A DNA stretch of 64,000 bases. It comes from Dyella subtropica (GTDB lineage: Bacteria > Pseudomonadota > Gammaproteobacteria > Xanthomonadales > Rhodanobacteraceae). Under the pieces are notes generated by a model. That model was not told the DNA's origin and did not search any database. It was given only the letters and a program-made list of their open reading frames with translations. The stretch spans positions 124,001-188,000 of the forward strand of contig NZ_JAPDPD010000008.1 of assembly GCF_026283965.1 (NCBI RefSeq), in the 5' to 3' direction. Shown here one piece after another: positions 17,288 through 25,566 of this stretch (within the stretch, counting starts at the first letter, position 1; every line of letters begins with the position of its first letter). A program made the translations under genes and the position numbers.

Positions 17288-17773
17288 ATGAAGGCTGGCA
17301 AGGACAAGGTCATCTCGCTGCACTACACCCTCACGGTGGACGGCGAGAAGGTAGAGAGCTCGCTCGATCGCAACGAGCCGCTTTGGGTGCTGCTGGGCCA
17401 TGGCCAGCTGATTCCTGGCCTGGAGAAGGCGCTGGAAGACCACGGCGAGGGTGAGAACCTGCAGGTGGACGTGTCACCAGCCGAAGGCTATGGCGAGCGC
17501 CAGGAAGGTATGGTCCAGCGCGTGCCGAAGAAGTACTTCCAGCAGGCCGCCAAGCTCAAGCCGGGCATGACCACGGTGCTGGCGCTGAAGGAGGGCGGTC
17601 ACCGCGTGGTGGTGGTGCACAAGGTCGGCATGTCCACCGTTGACGTGGATCTGAACCACCCGATGGCCGGCAAGTCGCTGAAGTTCGACGTGACCATCAA
17701 CGAAGTACGCGACGGCACCGAGGAAGAGATCCAGCACGGCCACGCGCATCCGCCGGGTGCCGAAGCGCACTGA
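17288..17773 (+). CDS. slyD: SlyD-type FKBP peptidyl-prolyl isomerase
   Basis: 161 residues. FKBP half-domain one (YTLTVDGEKVESS), a chaperone insert-in-flap domain (about 70-125, AEGYGERQEGMVQRVP) and the returning FKBP strand (HPMAGKSLKFDVTI). It is a cytoplasmic prolyl isomerase, chaperone and nickel or metal carrier. The tail is short but ends in a His-containing EEIQHGHAHPPGAEAH, a reduced version of the long E. coli metal-binding tail. A TAGAAT hexamer 31 bases upstream of the ATG is a likely -10; its -35 would fall inside the palindromic element. Confidence 0.93.
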   Translation: MKAGKDKVISLHYTLTVDGEKVESSLDRNEPLWVLLGHGQLIPGLEKALEDHGEGENLQVDVSPAEGYGERQEGMVQRVPKKYFQQAAKLKPGMTTVLALKEGGHRVVVVHKVGMSTVDVDLNHPMAGKSLKFDVTINEVRDGTEEEIQHGHAHPPGAEAH

Positions 17774-17797
17774 GCGCTCCACTCGTCGGAAACAAAA

Positions 17798-17824
17798 ACG
17801 GCGCCTATGGGCGCCGTTTTTTTT
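17798..17824 (+). terminator. Intrinsic terminator of slyD
   Basis: ACGGCGCC, loop TATG, GGCGCCGT, followed by eight T. It starts 24 bases after the slyD stop. Confidence 0.9.
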
Positions 17825-17922
17825 AGTGCGCCCGGCAGGGTGTACTTGCTAGGAGGTGCAAGCTGGGTCGTCTGACTTCTCGTGATGAGCGCACTCGGTG
17901 CTGTGGCCAAACGATGGCGTGG

Positions 17923-18402
17923 CTACAGCGACCAATTGCACACCCCACCCCGTTTCGCTGCAGGCGATGCGCCGCCCTTCGCGCGTAGCTTCGACTTGCA
18001 GGTTGGGCATATCAGGTACGCGCCATTGGGCTGCAGTACCGACTTGGCGCCCTGGTCATAGCAATGTACGCACAGGTCGTGCGCAGCATCCGCTTGGTCG
18101 TTCGCTGTCTTGGAGCGATATACCAGGCCGCCCAGCGGCAAGGCATACAAGGTGTAGTGCTGGCGATCGAGCGTTGCCAGCTTCATCTCGGTCACCTCCC
18201 TATCCAGCGCATCGCGCTCTTCGAGCAGGCTGGTATAGGCGATCTGCATCGCGGCCAACTGCTGTTGAATCTCTGCGATGGCATCGAACAGATCGGTTGC
18301 CTTGCCTTGCACCTCATCGAGCGAATGCGCCGAAGCTATGTCCTTGGCGATGTCCGAGCCGGTTCTGATGGCGCCGAGCGCCGAAGCGATGTTTGTGAAC
18401 AT
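17923..18402 (-). CDS. Hypothetical protein: coiled coil plus C-terminal zinc ribbon
   Basis: 159 residues, family not recognised. Residues about 30-75 are strongly helical with heptad-like hydrophobics (DAIAEIQQQLAAMQIAY, then LLEERDALDREVTEMKL). A second part carries two CxxC pairs, DLCVHCYDQG and LICPTCKSKL, 19 residues apart, typical of a zinc ribbon. The layout recalls small phage or plasmid-borne proteins, but no other phage genes are near. The ATG chosen precedes FTNIAS; an in-frame TTG lies four codons earlier. It follows the start of the transport gene cluster on the minus strand (21 bases from the TauE stop). Confidence 0.7.
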   Translation of the reverse strand: MFTNIASALGAIRTGSDIAKDIASAHSLDEVQGKATDLFDAIAEIQQQLAAMQIAYTSLLEERDALDREVTEMKLATLDRQHYTLYALPLGGLVYRSKTANDQADAAHDLCVHCYDQGAKSVLQPNGAYLICPTCKSKLRAKGGASPAAKRGGVCNWSL

Positions 18403-18423
18403 GGGATGCCCCAAAGCGAGTCG

Positions 18424-19455
18424 TCAGATCTTGTGTTTGGTGAGCACGCCATCTCTATAGACGTACACCTCGAAATAGTGTTTGCCGATAGCGTGGACCT
18501 CTTCGAGCATCAGGGCATCGGCCCCTTCGCTCAGGGACATGGCTCGCTGCTGCTTGTCCTGCGGCAGCTGCTTCATCGAAACGACGCGCTCGATTTCGAA
18601 TCCTTCGCTGAACTTGAACTCCATCGAGAACGCAGCATCTCGCCACTGCAGCTTGCCGTGCAGCCCATTCCGTTTCGCCTCCGCCTGCATGGCAATACCC
18701 TCCTGCCTGGCGAGTCCGCTCCCCGCATGGCCAAGCATGACTACTCCGGAAACCACCATCGCGCCGTAGCCGATCCGTTTGAATACATGCTCGCTCAGAT
18801 AAGGCAGCACCTTGCGGATAGCCCCCGTCGCCAGTAACGCCGCCAGTCCGATCAGCAGGCCATAGAGCACGGAGGCTTGCGTCAATAAGCCAAACAAGCT
18901 GTACAGCACCACCTTGATCGCGTGCAGAATGATTTCATTCGCGGCACGTGTCGCAATGACCTGTTCCTTGCTCAGCCCATAACGCAGGTAGAAGCGATTG
19001 AAGAGCAGTCCGACTGCACCCGTCAGCCCTGAAACGAAACCCGCGGCGGCTCCGATCAGCATCAGCACATACCTTGCCGGCTTGCGGGCAGCCGCGGCAT
19101 CGCCCTGATCGGGACGAAGCAGCAGCGGCAGGTTGGCCAACAGGAACACGCTCAACGCCAGTTGCAGATAGAGAGGATTGGCGTAGCTCAACAGCCACGC
19201 CCCCAGCCACACGGCAGGAATGGCGATGGGCACGAACCAGCGCACGATCTTCCAATCGATACATTGGAAAAACAGCGTGAGCCTCGAACCTGAACTGATC
19301 GCGCTGCCGATGGACAAAGCCGCTGGCACCTGGGGTGAAGGCAAGGCCAGTCCAAGCATGGGCATCAGCAAGAGACCGGCACCGCCGCCGCTCAACGCGC
19401 TGATGCCGAATGCCAGAAAGGCGAGCGCGAATATCCCAACAGAAGTAACTAGCAT
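18424..19455 (-). CDS. TauE/SafE-family exporter with an extra C-terminal domain
   Basis: 343 residues. Residues 1 to about 247 form an 8-TM TauE/SafE permease with the two repeat signatures (ALSGGGAGLLLMPML and AAAGFVSGLTGAVG). Members export sulfite, sulfoacetate or related organosulfonates. The last 95 or so residues are soluble and do not belong to the usual family, which ends at about 250-270 residues; they are rich in beta-type sequence (KLQWRDAAFSMEFKFSEGF) and unrecognised. The start is set at the second of two close ATG codons, with AAGGA nine bases upstream. Confidence 0.82.
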   Translation of the reverse strand: MLVTSVGIFALAFLAFGISALSGGGAGLLLMPMLGLALPSPQVPAALSIGSAISSGSRLTLFFQCIDWKIVRWFVPIAIPAVWLGAWLLSYANPLYLQLALSVFLLANLPLLLRPDQGDAAAARKPARYVLMLIGAAAGFVSGLTGAVGLLFNRFYLRYGLSKEQVIATRAANEIILHAIKVVLYSLFGLLTQASVLYGLLIGLAALLATGAIRKVLPYLSEHVFKRIGYGAMVVSGVVMLGHAGSGLARQEGIAMQAEAKRNGLHGKLQWRDAAFSMEFKFSEGFEIERVVSMKQLPQDKQQRAMSLSEGADALMLEEVHAIGKHYFEVYVYRDGVLTKHKI

Positions 19456-19584
19456 TGGCTCCATTCCTTCACACCAGAGCGAATGATCTCTCTGGCGCAA
19501 TATCCACCTACGCACCTCGCCGTTTTCCACCCGTGCACGCGCTGATGATCAGTGCATGCACGGGTGGGCTCGGACTGCCGGCAC

Positions 19585-21099
19585 TCAAGCCGCTTTTCCG
19601 GCTGCGCCTTCGACGCGTCGTTCCAGCTCGATCCAATCGACCACCAATTCGCAACCACGCGACTTCGCATTGCGACCCCAATCGCGCAGAAGTTCGAAGC
19701 TGGCCTGGTCAATGTGGTGTAACTCGTCCATCACCAGGTGCAGGCGTGTGTTCGGCGGCACCTGTTCCAGTGTGCGTGCCATCGAAGGTACCTTCAGGAA
19801 CGTGGCGATGCCGGTCAGGCGCAGCGAAGCCGAACCAGGCTCTTCGTGCTCACCCAGATTGACTCTGAGTCGCGAGGACAACAGGGCCAGTCGGAACAGC
19901 GACAAGGCAAAACCCACCAATACACCGGCCAGCAGATCGGTGGCGACGATTGCCGCGGTGGTCGCGGCATAGATGAATGCCGTGCCCTTGCCGTAAGCCG
20001 CGAAGTGCTTCACCTGCTGGAAGTTGATCATCTTCACGCCGGTGTACACGAGGATGCCGGCCAGGCAGGACACCGGCGTCATGCGCATCAGCCACGGCAA
20101 CAGCATGGCGAACACCAGGATCCAACCACCATGCAATACCGCCGCCATGCGCGTAGCGGAACCCGCTTGCACATTGGCTGCGCTGCGCACTATCACGCCC
20201 GTCATCGGCAAGGCACCGAGAAAGCCGCACAACAGATTGCCCACCCCTTGTGCCGTCAGCTCACGGTCGTAGTTGGTACGCGCGCCGTCATGCATGCGAT
20301 CGACTGCCGCTGCCGAGAGCAACGTCTCCGCACTCGCGATAAAGGCGAAAGTCAGCGCCGCAACCACCAGCGAGGGTTCCAATAATTTGCCCAGTCCATC
20401 GAAGCCCGGCAGCGAGATGGCCGACAACAGATTGCTCGGCACATCGACCTTGCTCACACCAATCCCCTGGAACTGCACGAACGCCGTCACCGCGATCACT
20501 GCGAGTAACGCCCCCGGTACGAAACGCAGCGCCTTGGGGCGAAACTTTTCCCACGCCAGCATGATGGCGATGGTCGCCAGGCCTACACCCAACGCCGCCT
20601 TGCCGGTGCCTTCACCGGTGAACGCACTCGCGAGAGCGCCCGGCAGTGCGGCGAAGTTTTCCAGGCCGCGCGCCAGCGGCGTGGCATCCAGCATCACATG
20701 TGCCTGCGAGGCGACGATCAGAATGCCGATACCCGACAACATGCCGGCCACCACGGCCGGCGAGGTCATGCGGAACCAGATACCCACTCGGCACAGGCCA
20801 GCGGCAATCTGGATCAGGCCCGCCAGCAGCACTACCGGGCCCAGTGCAGCCACACCATGCTCGCGCACCAGTTCGAAGACCAGCACAGCCAAGCCCGCCG
20901 CTGGGCCACTCACTTGCAATGGCGAACCTGCAATGATGCCCACCACGATGCCGCCGATGATGCCGGTGATCAGGCCCGCGGCCGGCGGCATGCCGGAGGC
21001 GATGGCGATGCCCATGCACAGCGGCAACGCCACCAGAAACACCACGATGGAACCGAGCAGATCGCGCCCGAAAAGATTCCCAGAAAAATAAGCACGCAC
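19585..21099 (-). CDS. SulP-family inorganic anion (bicarbonate/sulfate) transporter
   Basis: 504 residues. The SLC26/SulP core begins with LLGSIVVFLVALPLCMGIAIASG, has the GLITGIIGGIVVG and GSPLQVSGPAAGL motifs, and about 12-14 membrane segments up to residue about 410. The C-terminal 90 residues carry a short STAS-like region (LHLVMDELHHIDQASFELL). The gene lies ten bases downstream of a beta carbonic anhydrase gene in the same direction. SulP-CA pairs and fusions are known and point to bicarbonate as the substrate. Confidence 0.88.
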   Translation of the reverse strand: MRAYFSGNLFGRDLLGSIVVFLVALPLCMGIAIASGMPPAAGLITGIIGGIVVGIIAGSPLQVSGPAAGLAVLVFELVREHGVAALGPVVLLAGLIQIAAGLCRVGIWFRMTSPAVVAGMLSGIGILIVASQAHVMLDATPLARGLENFAALPGALASAFTGEGTGKAALGVGLATIAIMLAWEKFRPKALRFVPGALLAVIAVTAFVQFQGIGVSKVDVPSNLLSAISLPGFDGLGKLLEPSLVVAALTFAFIASAETLLSAAAVDRMHDGARTNYDRELTAQGVGNLLCGFLGALPMTGVIVRSAANVQAGSATRMAAVLHGGWILVFAMLLPWLMRMTPVSCLAGILVYTGVKMINFQQVKHFAAYGKGTAFIYAATTAAIVATDLLAGVLVGFALSLFRLALLSSRLRVNLGEHEEPGSASLRLTGIATFLKVPSMARTLEQVPPNTRLHLVMDELHHIDQASFELLRDWGRNAKSRGCELVVDWIELERRVEGAAGKAA

Positions 21100-21109
21100 G
21101 TCGCTCTCC

Positions 21110-21793
21110 TTAGGCCGCTGGGGTCATGGCCATGGCGAACCGCGCATGCGGCGTTGCCTCAGGCACTTCACGGCTGGCGGGGTCGAATGGCAGGAACTGC
21201 CCCGTCACCGCGTCGAACATGCGCAACTCAGCTTGGGCGATGTCGTAGATCCAGCCATGGATGCTTACGCTGCCGTTGGCCATCGCCGCGGCCACGGCCG
21301 GCAAGGTGCGCAGATGTTCCAGCTGACCGATGACGTTCTCTTCGGTGAGGCGCTTCAAGACTTCATCGCCGTGCAGGCTGGGACAGTTCTCGGCCACCAC
21401 GTACCTCGCCACATCGGCATGCTTCAACCACGCCGCAACAGAAGGCATATGAGCAATTTTGGCCGGCGCCTGCAGCGCCTTCATGGCGCCGCAATCCGAG
21501 TGGCCGCAGATGACGATGTGGCGCACCTGCAGCACCTTCATGGCGTACTCGATCGCGGCCACGACGCCGCTGACGTGCTGCGCATACGGCGGCACGATGT
21601 TGCCGATGTTGCGATAGACGAAGATATCGCCGGGTACTGCCGAGAAAATCATCTCAGGCATCACGCGTGAGTCCGCGCAGGTAATGAACAGCGTATGGGG
21701 ATTTTGTCCGGTCGCCAGTTTCTCGAACAGCTCGCGCTGTTCCGGAAAGACGTTGCGTCGGAAATGATCAAAACCTTCAAGCAAACGTTCCAC
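21110..21793 (-). CDS. Beta-class carbonic anhydrase (CynT/EcaA-like)
   Basis: 227 residues. Zinc ligands Cys39, His98 and Cys101 are in FITCADSRV and CGHSDCGAM, with the Asp41-Arg43 dyad. It interconverts CO2 and bicarbonate in the cytoplasm. It is the first gene of a two-gene unit with the SulP transporter ten bases downstream, so it probably traps or supplies bicarbonate at the transporter. A second, only distantly similar beta enzyme (Can-type) lies near 34 kb. Confidence 0.92.
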   Translation of the reverse strand: MERLLEGFDHFRRNVFPEQRELFEKLATGQNPHTLFITCADSRVMPEMIFSAVPGDIFVYRNIGNIVPPYAQHVSGVVAAIEYAMKVLQVRHIVICGHSDCGAMKALQAPAKIAHMPSVAAWLKHADVARYVVAENCPSLHGDEVLKRLTEENVIGQLEHLRTLPAVAAAMANGSVSIHGWIYDIAQAELRMFDAVTGQFLPFDPASREVPEATPHARFAMAMTPAA

Positions 21794-21976
21794 GATGGAA
21801 TCTCCCGATGCATTAAGGGGGTGACGGCTCTAACGGCCGCCTGATGTCGTTAAGAGGGGCATGCGGCCGGCGCATGGGCACGCCAGGGCCCAGACAGACG
21901 GGGCCGCCTGTGTGGAGGGCGCACGAAACTCCTCCGCCATCAGCTCATGGCTGCGACGACGGATTGCGTGCGAAAG

Positions 21977-22339
21977 TCAGACGTTGGGAGGGGGATAGAT
22001 CAGCCCGAAGGGGCCGTCATCGATCACGGGGTTCATCGCATGGGCGACGGACGGCGCACGCACGTGCCAGTTGAGCAAGGGTGAAAGCTCGACCAGGATG
22101 TCGTCCAGACACTGGTCGTCGACGGCGCATAGGTCGTCCTTGTCGATGGGAGCGTCCTGATCCCCTTGACCCAGCAGCACGTTGACCGCTGCCGACGATG
22201 CGCTCAGCTGATTCAACTTGCCGATGCTCTGAGCCGTGGCAGCTAGCGTCACCAACATGCCGAAGAGGCATGCGATCAGCAGGGTGAATGTACGCGGCGA
22301 GCAACGCAGAGGCATCGTAAGAAGATACGCATTTCGCAT
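21977..22339 (-). CDS. Small secreted protein of unknown family (paralogue 1)
   Basis: About 120 residues: a signal peptide (core FTLLIACLFGMLVTLAATA) and a mature chain of about 85 residues that is acidic, has two cysteines (DDLCAVDDQC) and ends in YPPPNV. It resembles the protein encoded near 24.9 kb: the signal sequences align (FTLLALIACFSILL), both have a VDD/LDD-V/I-L-x-x-L-S segment, and both end in PPP-N/D-V. The start is uncertain (ATG at 22339 or 22315), and neither has a good ribosome site. It is divergent from the porin gene across a 179-base region with a palindrome. Function unknown. Confidence 0.6.
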   Translation of the reverse strand: MRNAYLLTMPLRCSPRTFTLLIACLFGMLVTLAATAQSIGKLNQLSASSAAVNVLLGQGDQDAPIDKDDLCAVDDQCLDDILVELSPLLNWHVRAPSVAHAMNPVIDDGPFGLIYPPPNV

Positions 22340-22417
22340 GCTGCAACGCAACCCATTTCTGTCACATTTTTTCTTCGGGATGAATATTTGGCCCGGGCGT
22401 TCAGGGTTTTTCGGTGT

Positions 22418-22437
22418 GATGTCACAAAAATGACATC
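22418..22437. promoter_or_regulatory. Palindromic operator in the porin promoter region, PhoB-box-like
   Basis: GATGTCA-CAAAAA-TGACATC, a perfect 7-bp inverted repeat. Read on the minus strand, ATGTCAT-TTTT-GTGACAT fits the PhoB box scheme (two CTGTCAT-like heptamers, 4-base spacer) at 11 of 14 positions. It lies between a phosphate-selective-type porin gene and a divergent small gene, so phosphate control is plausible. An ordinary dimeric repressor site is the alternative. Confidence 0.45.
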
Positions 22438-22518
22438 CACGGTACCTAGGCTCGCCCCAGTTGCAATATCGCAAATATTTGCGAAATGCACTGATCCGAT
22501 CCCTCACCAGGTTGAGCC

Positions 22519-23931
22519 ATGAAGAAGAAAACCCTTGCATCCGTGCTCTGGACCATGGGCGCAGCAGCGTTCTCCGAAGCCTCGCCCGCCGCCGCGCTCG
22601 ATCTCTATGTCGACCGCAAGACGCAGCAGATCTTTGCTGAGCCCGGAACGGGCCGCGTCAAGCTCGGCACCTTCGTCCAGGTCGATGAGCAGGGCGGCGA
22701 ACCACAGACAGCAAAAGCGCCTCTGCCTCAGCAGGCATCCGCCACCGCAACGGCCGCGTCGAGCACTCCGAACAGCACCAAGCCCGCCGCCAAGAAGTGG
22801 TACGAGCGCATCAACGTGCGCGGCTATACACAGCTGCGCTACAACCAGGGCGTGGGCGGCGATGCTGGCATGCTGCGTTCGCCCAGCGATCGCTTTATCG
22901 GCGACAACCAGGGCTTTGGCATCCGTCGTGCCCGCGTCGTGCTTAGCGGCGACATCACCGACAGCGTTTCCTTCTATCTGCAGCCGGACTTCGCCAGCAC
23001 ACCGTCGGGTTCGAGCACATCCAACTTTGCACAGCTGCGCGATGCCTATGCGGATATTTATTTCGACAAGGATCGCGAATACCGCGTGCGCGCCGGTCAA
23101 TCCAAAGTGCCTTACGGCTGGGAAAACCTGCAGTCCAGCCAGAACCGCCTCGCCCCGGATCGCGCCGATGCGCTGAATTCCGGCGTGCGCGACGAGCGCG
23201 ACCTCGGTCTGTTCTTCTACTACACGCCCACCGCGGTGCAGGAACGCTTCCAGTATCTGGTCAAGTCGGGATTGAAGGGCTCGGGCGACTACGGCGTGTT
23301 CGGCCTGGGCTTCTACAACGGCCAGGGCGCCAACCGTGCTGAGCGCAACAACAGCCTGCACACCGTGCTGCACTTCACCTACCCATTCAAATTCGCCAAT
23401 GGGCAATACATGGAAGTGGGCGCCGACGCTTACAGCGGCCGCTTCAAGATCGCCGCGCCCAGCGCCGTCACCGTCAACGGCGAAAACTTCACGCCGGTCG
23501 ATACCGCGCCGAAAGAAGGCTCGTTGGATCAGCGCGTGGCCGTGCACGCCATTTACTACCCGCAGCCGTTCGGCCTGCAGGCGGAGTGGACGGTGGGACG
23601 CGGGCCGCAACTGGACCTGGCCGAGGGCCGTATTCGCACGCGCTCGCTCCGCGGCGGCTACGTGCAGGCGATGTACAAGTTCGACAGCGGCTCGACTGGC
23701 ACGTGGATGCCTTACATCAAATGGCAGAGCTACCGTGGCGCGTCCAAGTTCGACACCAACACGCCGCACATGCTGGTCAACGAAACCGAGTTGGGCGTGG
23801 AATGGCAGCCCAACACAGCAGTGGAAATCGCCGTTGCCTACGCCAACATGCACCGCACCAATGTGAGCGAGGCGCCGTACCGCCGGGTAAGGGGCGACCT
23901 GTTGCGCGTGCAATTGCAGGTCAACTACTGA
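22519..23931 (+). CDS. Outer-membrane porin, OprO/OprP phosphate-selective family
   Basis: 470 residues. Signal peptide to about residue 25, a short periplasmic or low-complexity Ala/Thr/Ser region (about 65-90), then a beta-barrel with alternating aromatic strands and a C-terminal LLRVQLQVNY ending in Tyr after Asn, a BAM-type terminal strand. The region NVRGYTQLRYN, RRARVVLSGDITDSVSFYLQPDF and VRAGQSKVPYGWENLQSS is typical of the OprO/OprP family. Anion specificity cannot be read from sequence. An intrinsic terminator follows, and a PhoB-like palindrome lies upstream. Confidence 0.87.
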   Translation: MKKKTLASVLWTMGAAAFSEASPAAALDLYVDRKTQQIFAEPGTGRVKLGTFVQVDEQGGEPQTAKAPLPQQASATATAASSTPNSTKPAAKKWYERINVRGYTQLRYNQGVGGDAGMLRSPSDRFIGDNQGFGIRRARVVLSGDITDSVSFYLQPDFASTPSGSSTSNFAQLRDAYADIYFDKDREYRVRAGQSKVPYGWENLQSSQNRLAPDRADALNSGVRDERDLGLFFYYTPTAVQERFQYLVKSGLKGSGDYGVFGLGFYNGQGANRAERNNSLHTVLHFTYPFKFANGQYMEVGADAYSGRFKIAAPSAVTVNGENFTPVDTAPKEGSLDQRVAVHAIYYPQPFGLQAEWTVGRGPQLDLAEGRIRTRSLRGGYVQAMYKFDSGSTGTWMPYIKWQSYRGASKFDTNTPHMLVNETELGVEWQPNTAVEIAVAYANMHRTNVSEAPYRRVRGDLLRVQLQVNY

Positions 23932-23956
23932 AGCCGCTTCGGCGGAGCTAACCAAC

Positions 23957-23985
23957 ATAAAGGCGGGCTTGTGGCCCGCCTTTAT
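23957..23985 (+). terminator. Terminator of the porin gene (probably bidirectional)
   Basis: ATAAAGGCGGGC, loop TTGTG, GCCCGCCTTTAT. The stem is flanked by A/T on both sides, so it could also end the convergent gene whose stop is at 24044. Confidence 0.85.
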
Positions 23986-24043
23986 CGTTAGTGAGACAGC
24001 CGGCACGCATCAGATCATCGTGAGCGCTGGCCGTGATGTGCGC

Positions 24044-24652
24044 TCATTGCGACGCATGCTTCTGGTCGCCAGCGGGCCCGATCCAAACCCAGCGCACGCG
24101 CGCATCGTCGTACGGATCGCCGATATTCAGGCGCGGCAGCGACGAGCCCAGGTCGCAGGTCACCACCACGTCCTGAAAGTGCTTGTAGTTAGGCACATCC
24201 ACCGGTACATCGGCATGCCATTCGCCGCTCTTGGGGCACGCCGAACCCACGTTCGCCCGTGTCACGCTCTGTGCATCAGCCACCCACTCCCAACGCTCGG
24301 GCGCAAAGTACTTGCCTCTTTCGCCAAGCTGCTTTTGCGTGGGTGCCTTCGCTCCGGCGGACAGCAGCGTCACGGAGCGTCCCGTCTTGCCATGGCTGCC
24401 GACAGCCCTGTAGTAGCCAGGCTCGACAACGGTTGCGCCGGCCGTTAGTGGCTGATGCTTCAGCGCCGCACGCTTGCTTGCCTCGGCAGTCGCCGCATCC
24501 GCGTCGCTGTGAGTCGCCATGCCGGAGGGGCCGATTTGCGAAGGGTAATCCACCGCTTGGTGCGGGTTATCCGTCGCGGCATAAGCCGTTGCCAGGGGGG
24601 CCAACAGCGCGAGCGTCATGGCGGTCAACCGCAGGGAGGAGCTTTTCTTCAT
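24044..24652 (-). CDS. Secreted hypothetical protein
   Basis: 202 residues, family not recognised. A clear signal peptide (MKKSSSLRLTAMTLALLAPL, cleavage near AYA). The mature part contains two cysteines (GSACPKSG and VVTCDLG), which could form one disulfide, and Trp-rich patches (RWEWVADA, VRWVWIGP). AAGGA six bases upstream fixes the start; the frame remains open upstream without protein-like content. It lies between the porin and the second small secreted paralogue, all likely envelope proteins. Confidence 0.72.
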   Translation of the reverse strand: MKKSSSLRLTAMTLALLAPLATAYAATDNPHQAVDYPSQIGPSGMATHSDADAATAEASKRAALKHQPLTAGATVVEPGYYRAVGSHGKTGRSVTLLSAGAKAPTQKQLGERGKYFAPERWEWVADAQSVTRANVGSACPKSGEWHADVPVDVPNYKHFQDVVVTCDLGSSLPRLNIGDPYDDARVRWVWIGPAGDQKHASQ

Positions 24653-24858
24653 GGTGATTCCTTGTTTCTGGATCAGGCAGAGTCCGGCGTTCGTCATAGG
24701 CGCCAGCCCTGCAAAAGGTGCAGCCGGGCACGCGGCACGACAGTCCGTCGCGTCGGTCATCGGCAAGGGAGTAGATGCAAAGCCATGCATGGCGCACGCA
24801 GCGCGATGGAAAGGCTAAAGGCGAGTGCGGCAGCTACAGCGGCAGCCAGCCGCGAGGA

Positions 24859-25197
24859 TCAGACGTCAGGCGGTGGTGATGGTCGTGCGATCGTGGCATT
24901 GCGCCACAGCGCCACAAAAGGCGAATGGGCGGTGTCATTGCTCGCATGTACAGCCAGAGTCAGCGACAGGCCTTCGAGTACATCATCGACGCCAGGCGCA
25001 TGGTTCTCGGCGGAACAATCCGTGGACGACGCATCCGCGCCGTGCAGCCCCTCGTCAACGCAGGACAAGGTCAGCGCGGCATCCGCACCCGAAACACGAA
25101 CACCGTTCCAGGCATACGCGGTCGTCAGCAAGATGCTGAAGCAGGCGATAAGCGCGAGGAGGGTGAAATGGGATTGGCGTCGTAAGAACATACGCAT
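24859..25197 (-). CDS. Small secreted protein of unknown family (paralogue 2)
   Basis: About 112 residues: signal peptide (FTLLALIACFSILLTTAYA) and an acidic mature chain with two cysteines, ending in RPSPPPDV. It is related to the protein ending at 21977 in signal peptide, central VDDVLEGLSLTLAVHAS segment and Pro-rich C-terminus, although overall identity is low. ATG codons at 25191, 25197 and 25209 are all possible and none has a strong ribosome site. Function unknown. Confidence 0.55.
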   Translation of the reverse strand: MRMFLRRQSHFTLLALIACFSILLTTAYAWNGVRVSGADAALTLSCVDEGLHGADASSTDCSAENHAPGVDDVLEGLSLTLAVHASNDTAHSPFVALWRNATIARPSPPPDV

Positions 25198-25566
25198 CGA
25201 GAATGTCATAGACAGCCAAGTCATGACAAGTTGATGGCTGACCATGCTGTTCATGCAATGCGCCGCGCCAGCCAGATTCCAGCAAGCCCATCCAAGTCGT
25301 CGACCATCATCAACACAGCGAACGAGACATGACATGCCACCGATCGCAGTGACCCAATGACACTGCACGCCATCTACTGCGCGACCGACGCCGACTTCAA
25401 CCATCTACCTATAGATGTTCGACGGGTCGGCGGCCTTGGCATAGGGAAAGTCCCCCTGTTCAGTCGAATAGGGGGACCCCATCACTCCACGGTTTCAATA
25501 ACCAGTGCGAACGCCTTGCCTATGAGTGCCGTTTCTTCTACGTCTACGGTGGCGTAGAGCTGTGTT
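25198..25566. other. Intergenic stretch without a supported gene
   Basis: I see no convincing coding signal in these 369 bases. They hold the upstream region of the small secreted gene, a short palindrome CATCTA-CCTA-TAGATG at 25401-25416, and the hairpin after ohr at 25450-25477. A 66-codon frame on the plus strand here lacks homology cues and a ribosome site. Confidence 0.6.
25450..25477 (-). terminator. Hairpin after ohr
   Basis: GTCCCCCT and AGGGGGAC form an 8-bp stem with a 12-base loop, about 90 bases past the ohr stop. On the minus strand it is followed by TTTCCC. A weak intrinsic terminator is likely. Confidence 0.5.

Noticed and set aside
22504-24006. 500-codon minus-strand open frame opposite the porin
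   Set aside because: The plus strand has signal peptide, beta-barrel pattern, ribosome context and terminator; the antisense frame has none.
25357-25557. 66-codon plus-strand frame between the small secreted gene and ohr
   Set aside because: No ribosome site, no similarity cues, and it runs through the hairpin after ohr.
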